Source: Spirochaetae bacterium HGW-Spirochaetae-3
GTDB taxonomy: Bacteria; Spirochaetota; Spirochaetia; Treponematales; UBA12059
Length of the DNA: 64,000 bases
Direction: 5' to 3'
NCBI GenBank assembly: GCA_002839315.1
Contig: PGXV01000006.1
Span: 1,176-65,175, forward strand
Shown: one piece after another, positions 8,249 to 18,086 of the stretch
How positions within the stretch are numbered: position 1 is the first letter of the stretch
Layout of the letters: the number at the start of each line of letters is the position of its first letter
The notes under the pieces: model-generated
What the model saw: only the letters and a program-made list of their open reading frames with translations
The model's database searches: none
Told to the model about the DNA's origin: nothing
Translations under genes and position numbers: made by a program

Positions 8249-8714
8249 GCTCGGCGCTGGCCGGATAGAGCCCCGTGAGCTCGGCCCGGCTCGGCAGGTA
8301 GAAGCACCCGTCGTCGTAGGCGGGCGCCATCGTGGTACCGAGGAGGGCCCAGCGCCCGCCGGGGACGAGGCGGGAGCCCTGGAACGAGTCCGCCGGCGCG
8401 ACGGCCTGGGGCGACTGCCCCGCGAGCGGGTCCGGCCCCAGGATAACGGTAGACACGCGGCCGCCCGGGGCTATGATAGAGAGCTCTACCGGATCGCCCG
8501 CGTAGAAATGATAGACCTCGTCGCCCGATAGCCTGTGCAGCGCCGAGAACCCGTCGGGCGCGTCGGTCTCCATGAATACGATGGCCGAGCCCGCGGGCCT
8601 GCCGTCGGCGAGCGTCGCGGCGGAGGTCCAGGTGCGCCTGTAGAACCCGCCCTCTCCCGGCAGCGGCTCGAGGCCGAGCGCGGCCGCTATCGCCGTCGCC
8701 TCGGTATCGTTCAC
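8226..8714 (-). CDS. DUF985 cupin protein
   Basis: 162 residues matching the small cupin family DUF985 (cupin_5). Motifs are GGFYRRTW near residue 22, a His-containing strand HRLSGDEVYHFYAGDP (about 59-75), and the C-terminal GSRLVPGGRWALLGTTMAP. Family members are single-domain beta barrels, and their biochemical role is not established. It stands alone, convergent with the SDR gene and overlapping it by 23 bp, with 150 bp separating it from the MoaD-like gene. Confidence 0.85.
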   Translation of the reverse strand: MNDTEATAIAAALGLEPLPGEGGFYRRTWTSAATLADGRPAGSAIVFMETDAPDGFSALHRLSGDEVYHFYAGDPVELSIIAPGGRVSTVILGPDPLAGQSPQAVAPADSFQGSRLVPGGRWALLGTTMAPAYDDGCFYLPSRAELTGLYPASAELIERLTR

Positions 8715-8808
8715 GGGGCTACCCGCCGATACCGCCGTCCGGGCACCGCTTTCGTCAGGAATACGCTATAGGAATCGATCATAAAGGGACCTCGCCTGAG
8801 GTGAGTAT

Positions 8809-8858
8809 GACTCGCGGATCGGAGCGAGTCAAACCGCCCCGGCGATGATTCTCCGGGG
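8809..8858. other. two inverted repeats between MoaD-like gene and DUF985 gene
   Basis: GACTCGC/GCGAGTC (8809-8815 and 8824-8830) and CCCCGG/CCGGGG (8837-8842 and 8853-8858) lie just downstream of the MoaD-like stop on the minus strand. They could end the aor transcript although no U-tract follows, or serve the DUF985 promoter region. Confidence 0.3.
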
Positions 8859-8863
8859 AGGCG

Positions 8864-9088
8864 TCATCCTCCGCCTACGGGCGGGAATATCGATACGATT
8901 TCGCCGTCGGAAAGCGGCCGGTCGAGCCTCGCGTCGCGGCCCCCGACGAGGAGTATCGCTACGTCCTTGCGGTCTATCGACAGCCGGCCGGCCAGGTCGG
9001 CGACCGTCGCGCCGTCTCCGAGCTCCACCTTCAGCACCTTGCCGCGTCCTTCCCTCAGGGTGGCGAAGAGCCGGGCCTCTATCGTCAT
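8864..9088 (-). CDS. MoaD/ThiS-like sulfur carrier protein
   Basis: 74 residues from the ATG at 9088, which has GGGGAGG upstream; the open frame extends further but that part overlaps the radical-SAM gene. It has the beta-grasp pattern MTIEARLFATLREGRG and ends in FPPVGGG, the C-terminal Gly-Gly type tail that is adenylated and thiocarboxylated in MoaD proteins. As the third gene after aldehyde:ferredoxin oxidoreductase and its radical-SAM maturase, it probably supplies sulfur to the pterin dithiolene of the tungsten cofactor. Confidence 0.85.
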   Translation of the reverse strand: MTIEARLFATLREGRGKVLKVELGDGATVADLAGRLSIDRKDVAILLVGGRDARLDRPLSDGEIVSIFPPVGGG

Positions 9089-9104
9089 ATGAGCCTCCCC
9101 GCGA

Positions 9105-10145
9105 TCATGGGCACAGCGTGAATCCTCGGCTCCACGGACAGTCGGCGCATGACGGCTGGCCCGAGTGGCAGTCCGAGCTCGTGTCACGGCATAGGTCGCA
9201 GCCGTCGACGAGGTCGCAGTCTATGCAGGACGGATAGCGGTTGGCGTAGATGGCGCGCCTGAAGCTCTCGTACGCCCGGCCGGCCCATATCGAGGCCAGG
9301 CTCGCAGTCGCGGCGTCCCCGAAGGAATGGGCGAGCACGTCCTTGCGGCGGCCGAGCACGTACTCCGGGTAGGCGTGGGCGAGACGGTAGCAGGGCGCTA
9401 CGCGGCCGTCGGCGGTGACGACCGCCGCGTCGTCCTCGATGAACGCGCAGCGGCGCTCCGTATTGGGCTCGAGCCTGGGGAGTTCCAAGGCGATCCCGAG
9501 GCGCATGGCCCGGGATCGGAGCGCGGCGAAGAGGCGCCTGGCATCGTCGGGCGCCACGCGGCCGTACATAGCCGAGGCGTCCTGCAGGGGAGTCTGCGGT
9601 AGTATATGGGACACGACGACGAGCCTGGCGCGAAGGCTCGCCGCCAGCTCTACGACGCCCTCAGCTTCCGCGGCGTTGTCGCGCGACAGCACGAACTGCA
9701 CGCCGACGTTGGAGCCCGCGATCCCGGCCCGCCTCCGCGCCTCGAGGACCCCGACGATCGTCGCGGTCGCCTCGCCGAGCGCCGCGCCCCTGACCCGGCG
9801 ATACGTATCCTCGAGCCCGTCGATGGATACCATGAAGAGGTCGGCGCGGCGCGCGACCGCCTCGACGAGGCCGTCGCCGTAGCCTATGCCGTTGCTCGTC
9901 ACGACGAGCCGCCGCCGGCCGAAGGATTCCAGCGCGTCGGCGAACAGCGGGGAGACGCTCGGTTCGCCGATGCCGCCGAGCACGACGGTCCCCGGCTCCG
10001 GAGAGCCGAGCGCCTGAGCCTTTATCGAATCGTAGAGCCCCGGAGCCATGTCCGCCTCGGCGTCGCTCCACGTGCCGCGATAGCACATGGAGCAGTCGAG
10101 GTTGCACCGGCTCGTCAGCTCGAGGTACAGCTTCCGTAGCGGCAT
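9105..10145 (-). CDS. radical SAM maturase of tungsten-cofactor oxidoreductase
   Basis: 346 residues. The N-terminal radical-SAM cluster motif is C14-x3-C18-x2-C21 (SRCNLDCSMCYRG), followed by a TIM-barrel core with GGIGEPSVSP and SIDGLEDTYRRVRG. The C-terminus has many cysteines in a SPASM-like arrangement (CAFIEDD, CYRL, CIDCDLVDGCDLC). Proteins of this size next to tungsten aldehyde oxidoreductases are a recognised family thought to modify the enzyme or its cofactor. The gene starts 10 bases after the aor stop and is followed after 16 bases by the MoaD-like gene, forming one operon. The exact modification is unknown. Confidence 0.85.
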   Translation of the reverse strand: MPLRKLYLELTSRCNLDCSMCYRGTWSDAEADMAPGLYDSIKAQALGSPEPGTVVLGGIGEPSVSPLFADALESFGRRRLVVTSNGIGYGDGLVEAVARRADLFMVSIDGLEDTYRRVRGAALGEATATIVGVLEARRRAGIAGSNVGVQFVLSRDNAAEAEGVVELAASLRARLVVVSHILPQTPLQDASAMYGRVAPDDARRLFAALRSRAMRLGIALELPRLEPNTERRCAFIEDDAAVVTADGRVAPCYRLAHAYPEYVLGRRKDVLAHSFGDAATASLASIWAGRAYESFRRAIYANRYPSCIDCDLVDGCDLCRDTSSDCHSGQPSCADCPWSRGFTLCP

Positions 10146-10155
10146 CGGACCCGCG

Positions 10156-11949
10156 TTATAGTCCGAGTTCCGACAGCTTCCCCTTGGTCGGTATGCCCTT
10201 CGCGTCCCAGCCGCGTAGCGAGTAGTACTCGGGAAGCATCTGGGACAGCGGGTGGACGCGGCCCTTGGACGGGCCGGCAGGTACCGGCTCCTCGAGGAGC
10301 CGAGGGGGTAGGGTGTCCTGGTCCGGGCCGATGCCCGCGGCCAGGTTGTACTGCTTCTCGATGTTCCAGATGCGCTCTCCCGAGGTTACGAAGTCGGCGC
10401 CCGTGATTTTCGTGCCGCAGACGGCGTTGTACAGGGCCGCGTAGTCGTCCGCGCCCATCGCGAACGACGTGAAGAGGCAGAGCCCGACCGAGTCGATGGA
10501 TGCGGTGAAGTCCTGGAATATTTTGACCCACCCGGGCTTGCCCGCCGTCTCGAGCCGGTCGAGCTTCTCCGGGAGGCCGAGTATCTCGGGGGAGATCATG
10601 TAGCCGCGGACGTGGCAGCCGCCGCGGTTGCTCGTGGCGTACTGGACGCCGTGGCCCATGATGCCCCGCGGGTCGTAGGCGGGCAGTTCCTGCTTCTTCA
10701 CGGTCATCGACAGCTCGGGGACTCCGTACGACTCGCAGAGCCGGTACGATCCCTTGGCCAGCTTCGCCCCGAAGCCGGTCCCGGCGCCCATGCGCTTGGT
10801 CCACTCGACGATGGAGTCGGCGTTGCCGAATTTCAGTTCGGGGCCATCGCCGAATTCGGTCTTCTTGACGAGACCCTTCTGGTATAGCTCCATCGCGGCC
10901 GCGAGCGTCGCGCCCGCCGAGATGGTGTCGATACCGTATTCGTTGCACCAGTAGTTGGCCTTGATCACGTCCTTCAGGGAGGATACGCCGCAATCGCCCC
11001 CGAAGGCCCATATCGTCTCGTACTCGGGGCCGCCGCCCTTGATGTCGTCGACCTCGCAGTAGCGCCCGCAGGCTATAGGGCAACGGAAGCACGGGTCCTT
11101 CTTCTTCAGGTACTTCTCGGCGAGGGCCTCGCCCGATATCTCCTCGGCCTTGTCGAATACCGATTCCTGGAAGTTGTTCGTCGGGAATACGCCGTTCTCG
11201 TTGATGATGTTGACGAGCACCGCGGTGCCGTAGGTCGGGAGCCCCGTGCCGGTGACGCCGTTGTCCTTGATCTTCTTCATGCAGACGGCGAAGGCTTCCT
11301 TGAGCGCGGCCTCGTCGGCGACGGCTACCTTGCCCGAGCCCTTGACGACGACGGCCTTGAGATTCTTGGAGCCCATGACCGCGCCGACGCCGGAGCGCCC
11401 CGCTGCGCGCCAGCGGTCGTTCATGATCGCGGCCAGCAGCGACAGGCGCTCCCCTGCGGGCCCGATCGCGAGGATGCGCGCCTTGTCGCCGTGCGCCTGC
11501 TCGAGGGCGTCGGTCGTCTCGGACAGTACCTTGCCCCAGAGCTTGCCCGCGTCGAGTAGCTCGACCTTATCGTCGACGACGTTCAGGTATACGGGCGCGC
11601 TGGCCTTGCCCTCGAATACGATAGCGTCCCAGCCGGCGAACTTGAGCTCGGCGCCGAAGTATCCGCCCGAGTTGGAGCTGGCGATGGTGCCGGTAAGCGG
11701 CGACTTGGTGACGGCCATGTAGCGGCCGCCGGTCGGGGTGGCAGTGCCGGTCAACGGGCCGGTGACGATCATCAGCTTGTTCGCGGGCGACAGCGCGTCC
11801 ACCGACGGGTCGACCTCGTCCATCATCATCTTGGTACCGAGTCCGCGGCCGCCGATATATTTCCTCGCCTTGGCCTCGTCTAAAGCCTCTGTCTTGATAG
11901 AGCGATCGGTCAGGTTGACCCGTAGTATCTTGCCGTTGTAACCGTACAT
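10156..11949 (-). CDS. aor: tungsten-containing aldehyde:ferredoxin oxidoreductase
   Basis: 597 residues, the normal length of the AOR family. It starts with the conserved MYGYNGKILRVNL, has GGRGLGTK near residue 35, TGPLTGT near 63, and the [4Fe-4S] ligand motif CFRCPIACGR near residue 290, with a fourth Cys in DSVGLCLF near 495. It oxidises aldehydes to acids using ferredoxin and a tungsten bis-pterin cofactor in the cytoplasm. It is the first gene of the aor-radicalSAM-moaD operon and lies behind a sigma-54 promoter, with the activator gene directly upstream. Expression is therefore probably induced by an aldehyde, alcohol or related signal. Confidence 0.95.
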   Translation of the reverse strand: MYGYNGKILRVNLTDRSIKTEALDEAKARKYIGGRGLGTKMMMDEVDPSVDALSPANKLMIVTGPLTGTATPTGGRYMAVTKSPLTGTIASSNSGGYFGAELKFAGWDAIVFEGKASAPVYLNVVDDKVELLDAGKLWGKVLSETTDALEQAHGDKARILAIGPAGERLSLLAAIMNDRWRAAGRSGVGAVMGSKNLKAVVVKGSGKVAVADEAALKEAFAVCMKKIKDNGVTGTGLPTYGTAVLVNIINENGVFPTNNFQESVFDKAEEISGEALAEKYLKKKDPCFRCPIACGRYCEVDDIKGGGPEYETIWAFGGDCGVSSLKDVIKANYWCNEYGIDTISAGATLAAAMELYQKGLVKKTEFGDGPELKFGNADSIVEWTKRMGAGTGFGAKLAKGSYRLCESYGVPELSMTVKKQELPAYDPRGIMGHGVQYATSNRGGCHVRGYMISPEILGLPEKLDRLETAGKPGWVKIFQDFTASIDSVGLCLFTSFAMGADDYAALYNAVCGTKITGADFVTSGERIWNIEKQYNLAAGIGPDQDTLPPRLLEEPVPAGPSKGRVHPLSQMLPEYYSLRGWDAKGIPTKGKLSELGL

Positions 11950-11985
11950 GTTTGCCCCCCGAACAGGATTTGTTACCTCCTATAT

Positions 11986-12001
11986 AGCAGGGAGCGTGCC
12001 A
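11986..12001 (-). promoter_or_regulatory. sigma-54 (-24/-12) promoter of the aor operon
   Basis: On the minus strand the sequence reads TGGCACG-CTCC-CTGCT, matching the consensus TGGCACG-N4-TTGCW with GG and GC elements correctly spaced. It lies 37 bases upstream of the aor ATG. The adjacent gene encodes a sigma-54 activator, which supports the call. Confidence 0.85.
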
Positions 12002-12083
12002 ATAAATATAAAGCTATATTCCAAAAAGAGATAGGAAATATGATGAAAACGGTATGCTCCGAATTGGATCAGTATGGTACGTT

Positions 12084-12130
12084 TACGGTGTTCCATAATA
12101 AAACACCGTACCGATATAGAACACCTGTTC
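12084..12130. promoter_or_regulatory. candidate enhancer sites for the sigma-54 activator
   Basis: TACGGTGTT (12084-12092) and AACACCGTA (12102-12110) form a perfect 9-bp inverted repeat with a 9-base spacer. GAACA-CC-TGTTC (12119-12130) is a second palindrome sharing the GAACACC/GGTGTTC core. They sit about 85-130 bp upstream of the -24 box, the usual distance for activator binding sites. No U-tract follows, so a terminator for the regulator gene is less likely. Confidence 0.6.
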
Positions 12131-12148
12131 CGTTTTGGAAGTCGGGGA

Positions 12149-14062
<1,914 letters not shown>

Positions 14063-14125
14063 GGCGATCTCCGCGTCGGGATGTCTTTACTATCGGACCG
14101 GAAACGTCCGATTGTCAACCTTTCT

Positions 14126-15583
14126 TTATTCGTTCGGCAGGTCGGTCTCCTCTATGGTCGACAGCAGCGATTGGGTAAGCTCCGGGTACGATGACAGCCG
14201 ATTAGCCTGGTTCTCGAGGGCCCGCTCGAACAGGTTGCGCACCAGGCGGCCGTTGCCGAAGTACTTGTCGCGGCGGTCGTAGGCCACCTTCAGGTATACG
14301 CGCAGCTTCGCGATCGCGGAGTCGGTCACGTTCATGCCGGTCTCCGAGACGAAGCGCATGAAGATCGCCTCGAGTTCCCCGGGGTCGAAATCGTCGAATT
14401 CGAAGCGCCTGCTGAATCGGCTCGCGAGCCCCGGATTCGACTCGAGGAAGCGGGTCATCTCGTCGGGGTAGCCCGCGACGATCACGACCAGGCGGTCGCG
14501 GTAGTCCTCCATGCGCTTGAGGAGCGTGTCGACGGCCTCGCGGCCGAAGTCGGAACCGGCGCTCTCCGGTATGAGCGTATAGGCCTCGTCTATGAACAAT
14601 ACGCCGTCGAGCGCGCGCGATACCGCGTCGTCGACCTTGCTGGCGGTCTGCCCGACGAACCCGGCGACGAGGCCGGAGCGATCGGTCTCGACGAGGTGTC
14701 CCTTGCGCAGGAAGCCCTGGGCGGCGAGGATCTCGCCTATGAGCCTCGCTACGGTCGTCTTGCCCGTGCCCGGCCTGCCGGTGAATACCGAATGCAACGC
14801 CACGGGCGGAATCTTCATGCCGAACATCGCACGCTTCTTCGAGACCTTCATCAGGTTGGACAGGGTCTTGACCTGTTCCTTGATAGGCTCCATGCCGGTC
14901 AGCCCGTCGAGCTTGGCGATAGCGTCCGCCAAGGCCTTCTCGGACGCCTTCGCGGCGGCCGGCGAGACTGGATCGGGTTTACCGTCGCCGTCACCGTCGG
15001 CCGCGTCGCGCCAGCCTCCTCCAGACGAGGCCCCCGGAGAGGCGGTTCCGGGATACGCAACCCCGGGATTGAGTATTCGCTTGTTCAGGTCCTTGAGGAA
15101 GGCGTCGGCGCCGGATGGCAGGCCCCCGGCGGTCATGTATATATCGGCCCATTGAATAAGGGCCTCCGCGGCTTTATGGAAGGCGGAACCGCCGCCTGAC
15201 TCGTCCCTGCGCCTGAGCGCGGCGAGGCCGGAGCCCCAGTCGCGGGTACGCATGCCCGAGAGCCGGCGCTCGAGGTCGGGCCTCCACGCGAGCAATTCCT
15301 CGCGGTCCCGCTGGGTGAGGTAGTCGGCGCGGAAATAACGCTTCATGCCGTCGGGGCCCGGTCCGTCGCCTCGCATGAACGGCAGGAGGCTCAGCGCCGC
15401 GAACGCGGCCCGGTCGGGGCGTTCGAGCCCGACGCGATCGTAGCAGGCCCCGGCTACGGCCCAGGCGTCGTCCATGAGGATACTTACGTTCGGTACGAGC
15501 GCCTCCATGAACCTGCGCGCGCCCGCGACGAGCGTGGCTCCCGGGAAATTCTCCGGCGGGCCGTTGCGTCCATCGTTGATCAT
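14126..15583 (-). CDS. CbbX/SpoVK-type AAA+ ATPase
   Basis: 485 residues from the ATG at 15583. The N-terminal half (to about 210) is unfamiliar and ends in a Gly/Asp/Pro-rich linker. The C-terminal half is a single AAA+ module of the CbbX/CfqX group: Walker [18 protein letters not shown], Walker [14 protein letters not shown], and sensor region [14 protein letters not shown]. Such proteins remodel or activate partner complexes. No Rubisco or obvious client lies nearby. The frame also allows a TTG start at 15619 with poor spacing to any ribosome site. The ATG has TACTAT seven bases upstream, suggesting a leaderless message. Divergent from the diguanylate cyclase gene. Confidence 0.82.
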   Translation of the reverse strand: MINDGRNGPPENFPGATLVAGARRFMEALVPNVSILMDDAWAVAGACYDRVGLERPDRAAFAALSLLPFMRGDGPGPDGMKRYFRADYLTQRDREELLAWRPDLERRLSGMRTRDWGSGLAALRRRDESGGGSAFHKAAEALIQWADIYMTAGGLPSGADAFLKDLNKRILNPGVAYPGTASPGASSGGGWRDAADGDGDGKPDPVSPAAAKASEKALADAIAKLDGLTGMEPIKEQVKTLSNLMKVSKKRAMFGMKIPPVALHSVFTGRPGTGKTTVARLIGEILAAQGFLRKGHLVETDRSGLVAGFVGQTASKVDDAVSRALDGVLFIDEAYTLIPESAGSDFGREAVDTLLKRMEDYRDRLVVIVAGYPDEMTRFLESNPGLASRFSRRFEFDDFDPGELEAIFMRFVSETGMNVTDSAIAKLRVYLKVAYDRRDKYFGNGRLVRNLFERALENQANRLSSYPELTQSLLSTIEETDLPNE

Positions 15584-15668
15584 GCCTGCGATAGTATCGG
15601 TAGCGGCTCCGGTCGGCAAGCCTTCGGCTGCGAAGGCGTCGACACTCGTCGGACGGACGATTCTTCGG

Positions 15669-15674
15669 TATAGT
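15669..15674 (+). promoter_or_regulatory. -10 box of the diguanylate cyclase gene
   Basis: TATAGT lies 21 bases before the ATG at 15696, with GAAGGAGG between. No clear -35 hexamer is visible at 17 bp spacing. Confidence 0.4.
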
Positions 15675-15695
15675 ATATTACGCGAAGGAGGCTGG

Positions 15696-16736
15696 ATGCC
15701 CGACGACGAACTCGATGACCTGATACGCTTATCCTATTTCTCGGATATCGCCAAGGCGATCGTGTCGGAGACGACCGTGAAAGGCGTGCTCGACAGGTTG
15801 ATGGACGCTATCGGCCGCTCCTTCGCTCCGCTCAACTGGTCCCTGCTGCTACTGGACAGACCCCGCGACCAGCTCGTGTTCAAGCTGGCCGTGGGCAAGG
15901 CGTCCTCGGCGCTCCTGGGCATGCGCATTCCCGCCTTCGAGGGCGTAGCCGGCTGGGTCGTGGCCAACGGCCGGGAATTGATGATAGAGGACGCCTCGTC
16001 CGACGAGCGCTGGAGCGAGCGCGTGGATTCCATGACGGGCTTCCGGACCGAATCGATCATCGCGGTCCCGCTCAAGACCGAAGACCGCGTCTTCGGCGTC
16101 ATCGAACTGATAAACAAGCTCGACGGGGGGAGATTCTCGGCGCTCGAATTGCGGACGCTGACGACGATAGCCGAATTCGCCGCGATAGCCATCGAGAAGG
16201 CCGTATATCTATCCCAGATCAAGCGTATGGCGATGAGCGATGCGCTGACCGGGCTCCTGAACCGGCGCGGGCTGGACCGGGTGCTGGAGCGCGAGCGTGC
16301 CAGGATCAAGCGATACGGCGGCTCGATGGCCTTCATCCTCGCGGATATAGACGAATTCAAGTCTATCAACGATACCAAGGGGCACTCGGCCGGCGACCTC
16401 GTGCTCAAGGCCGTAGCCGACGCTCTGTCGGCCGCGAGCCGCGAGAGCGACGCGGTCGTGCGTTTCGGCGGCGATGAATTCCTCGTGGCGATGAACTGCG
16501 ACACCCCCGAGGACGCGGACAAGGCGCGGGCCCGGTTCGAGGCGGCGTTAGCGGCGGCGTCAGCGGCCTGCCCGGCCGGGCCGTTCGGCGTGAGCCTCGG
16601 GGTGCATTTCGGCGACGGGGAGGATATCGGGCTGATGATACGGGAATCGGACAGGGATATGTATCGCCGCAAGGAGGACCGTCCGTCCTCCGGATTCGGC
16701 GACTGCGTGATGGAGATCCTGGATGAAGCCCCGTAG
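15696..16736 (+). CDS. GAF-GGDEF diguanylate cyclase
   Basis: 346 residues. A GAF sensor covers about residues 20-170 ([13 protein letters not shown], then [18 protein letters not shown]). A GGDEF domain follows, beginning [17 protein letters not shown] near residue 184, with the signature RFGGDEF near 252. An RxxD inhibitory-site motif (RESD) lies five residues before GGDEF, so an active enzyme with c-di-GMP feedback inhibition is expected. It is cytoplasmic, with no membrane segment. The ATG follows GAAGGAGG. The gene is separate from, but directly upstream of, the lipoprotein/adenylate cyclase pair. Confidence 0.92.
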   Translation: MPDDELDDLIRLSYFSDIAKAIVSETTVKGVLDRLMDAIGRSFAPLNWSLLLLDRPRDQLVFKLAVGKASSALLGMRIPAFEGVAGWVVANGRELMIEDASSDERWSERVDSMTGFRTESIIAVPLKTEDRVFGVIELINKLDGGRFSALELRTLTTIAEFAAIAIEKAVYLSQIKRMAMSDALTGLLNRRGLDRVLERERARIKRYGGSMAFILADIDEFKSINDTKGHSAGDLVLKAVADALSAASRESDAVVRFGGDEFLVAMNCDTPEDADKARARFEAALAAASAACPAGPFGVSLGVHFGDGEDIGLMIRESDRDMYRRKEDRPSSGFGDCVMEILDEAP

Positions 16737-16819
16737 GGAGAACGGCGCTCTCCCTTGTGAATTTATCGTCCCGTCGCGATAGTATATCGTAGCGGATTAA
16801 CCCGCCCCCGGAGTTGACT

Positions 16820-18073
16820 ATGAATCGTGTTATCACGGCCGCGCTGGCGGCGGCCTTGTTGTCTGCGTCGTGCGCGTCGCTCGGCGACCCGTTCCTGCTA
16901 GCGTTCGACGTCGACGGAAGCTATCAGTCTGAGGCCGTTACCGCCGAGGGCGTCGACGCGTACCGCGACCGGCTCCTCTCCCGGGGAGACGTCTCCGCGG
17001 CGGCCGACGTGCAGCGCTACTTCGAGGCCGCGCTGCGCTACGACCCGACGAACGCCGAGGCCGCGCGCTACCTCGCGCTGGTGGAGGATTACCGGGCGAG
17101 CCGATATTCCGCGTCCGTGAAGAAGGCCGACTCCCTCCTCAAGAAGCCGACGAGGAGCGCCGACGAGGAGTACGAGATGCTCGTCGCCGTCCGCCGCGCC
17201 GCCGATATCTACCCCCGTGACGACGATACGTCCAGGCTCCTCCGGTCTACCGCCGACAACCGGAAATCCTACGTCTCCGCCCGGCTCTCGGAGGCCGAGG
17301 CCATACGCGCCTCGATCGGCCCCGAGTCCAAGGAATCGGTCAGGGAGCGCGCGTATATACGGGCCTTCAACCTGGTCGCGAGGGCGACGGACGTCGAGCC
17401 CCGCGACGTCGAGGGGACCAAGGCGTACCGGGCGCTCAGGTCGGACATCGCGGCTATCGTCCGCAATCGCCTGTCCGACGTCGAAGAGCTGTCGGCCGCC
17501 GGCTCGTTCGACGAGGCCAGGACCGTGCTGTCGCTCGTCAAGGAGCTGGATTCGAAGATAGGCCGCGCCTTCGACTCCGAGATCGCCAAGGCCGAGTACG
17601 GGCTGTACCTCGCGTGGGCCAGGTACCATGAATCCCGTAAGGAATGGAGCAAGGCCGACGCTCGCGTGAAGGCCGCGCTCGCTATCGACAAGGGTAGCGA
17701 CGCGATCGCGCTACAGAAGCGCATCGGCGCCGCCGCCGAGGCCGAAGAGCGCGGGGCCTCCTTCGAGGCGGGGCTCAGGAACCTGGACGCGTATATATCC
17801 AAGGGCTCGCTCCTCAAGGCGCAACGGCTGCTCGCGTCGCTCTCCCGGTCTGCCACCGGCTCGCAGCGCGCGGCGCTCGATACGAGGCGCAGGAAGATGC
17901 TCGATTCGCTGTCTGATATATACGCTACGGGCGTCGCCGCCTACCGCGCCGAACGTTTCATCGACGCCGTCGCCTCCTTCGAGACGGTGGTGTCAGTAGA
18001 CTCATCGTACGGGGACGCAGCGGAATACCTCGAGAAGGCCCGCGCCAAGCAGAGGCTTCTCGATCAGTACTAG
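16820..18073 (+). CDS. TPR-containing lipoprotein
   Basis: 417 residues. The start is the ATG at 16820, with CGGAG six bases upstream. A signal peptide with a loose spirochaete-style lipobox (AALLSASC) predicts lipidation near residue 19. The rest is rich in Ala, Arg and charged residues and looks all-helical, with tetratricopeptide-like repeats such as YFEAALRYDPTNAEAARYLA and a final FIDAVASFETVVSVDSSYGD. It would be anchored on the periplasmic side of a membrane. It ends 13 bases before the adenylate cyclase gene, so the two are probably co-expressed. The cyclase also ends with a TPR-like stretch. Function unknown. Confidence 0.8.
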   Translation: MNRVITAALAAALLSASCASLGDPFLLAFDVDGSYQSEAVTAEGVDAYRDRLLSRGDVSAAADVQRYFEAALRYDPTNAEAARYLALVEDYRASRYSASVKKADSLLKKPTRSADEEYEMLVAVRRAADIYPRDDDTSRLLRSTADNRKSYVSARLSEAEAIRASIGPESKESVRERAYIRAFNLVARATDVEPRDVEGTKAYRALRSDIAAIVRNRLSDVEELSAAGSFDEARTVLSLVKELDSKIGRAFDSEIAKAEYGLYLAWARYHESRKEWSKADARVKAALAIDKGSDAIALQKRIGAAAEAEERGASFEAGLRNLDAYISKGSLLKAQRLLASLSRSATGSQRAALDTRRRKMLDSLSDIYATGVAAYRAERFIDAVASFETVVSVDSSYGDAAEYLEKARAKQRLLDQY

Positions 18074-18086
18074 CGGGAGGCGGAGG

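Noticed and set aside
12084-12110. The 9-bp inverted repeat considered as a terminator for the sigma-54 activator gene.
   Set aside because: No U-tract follows in the gene's direction; its distance from the -24/-12 promoter and shared core with the next palindrome fit activator sites better.
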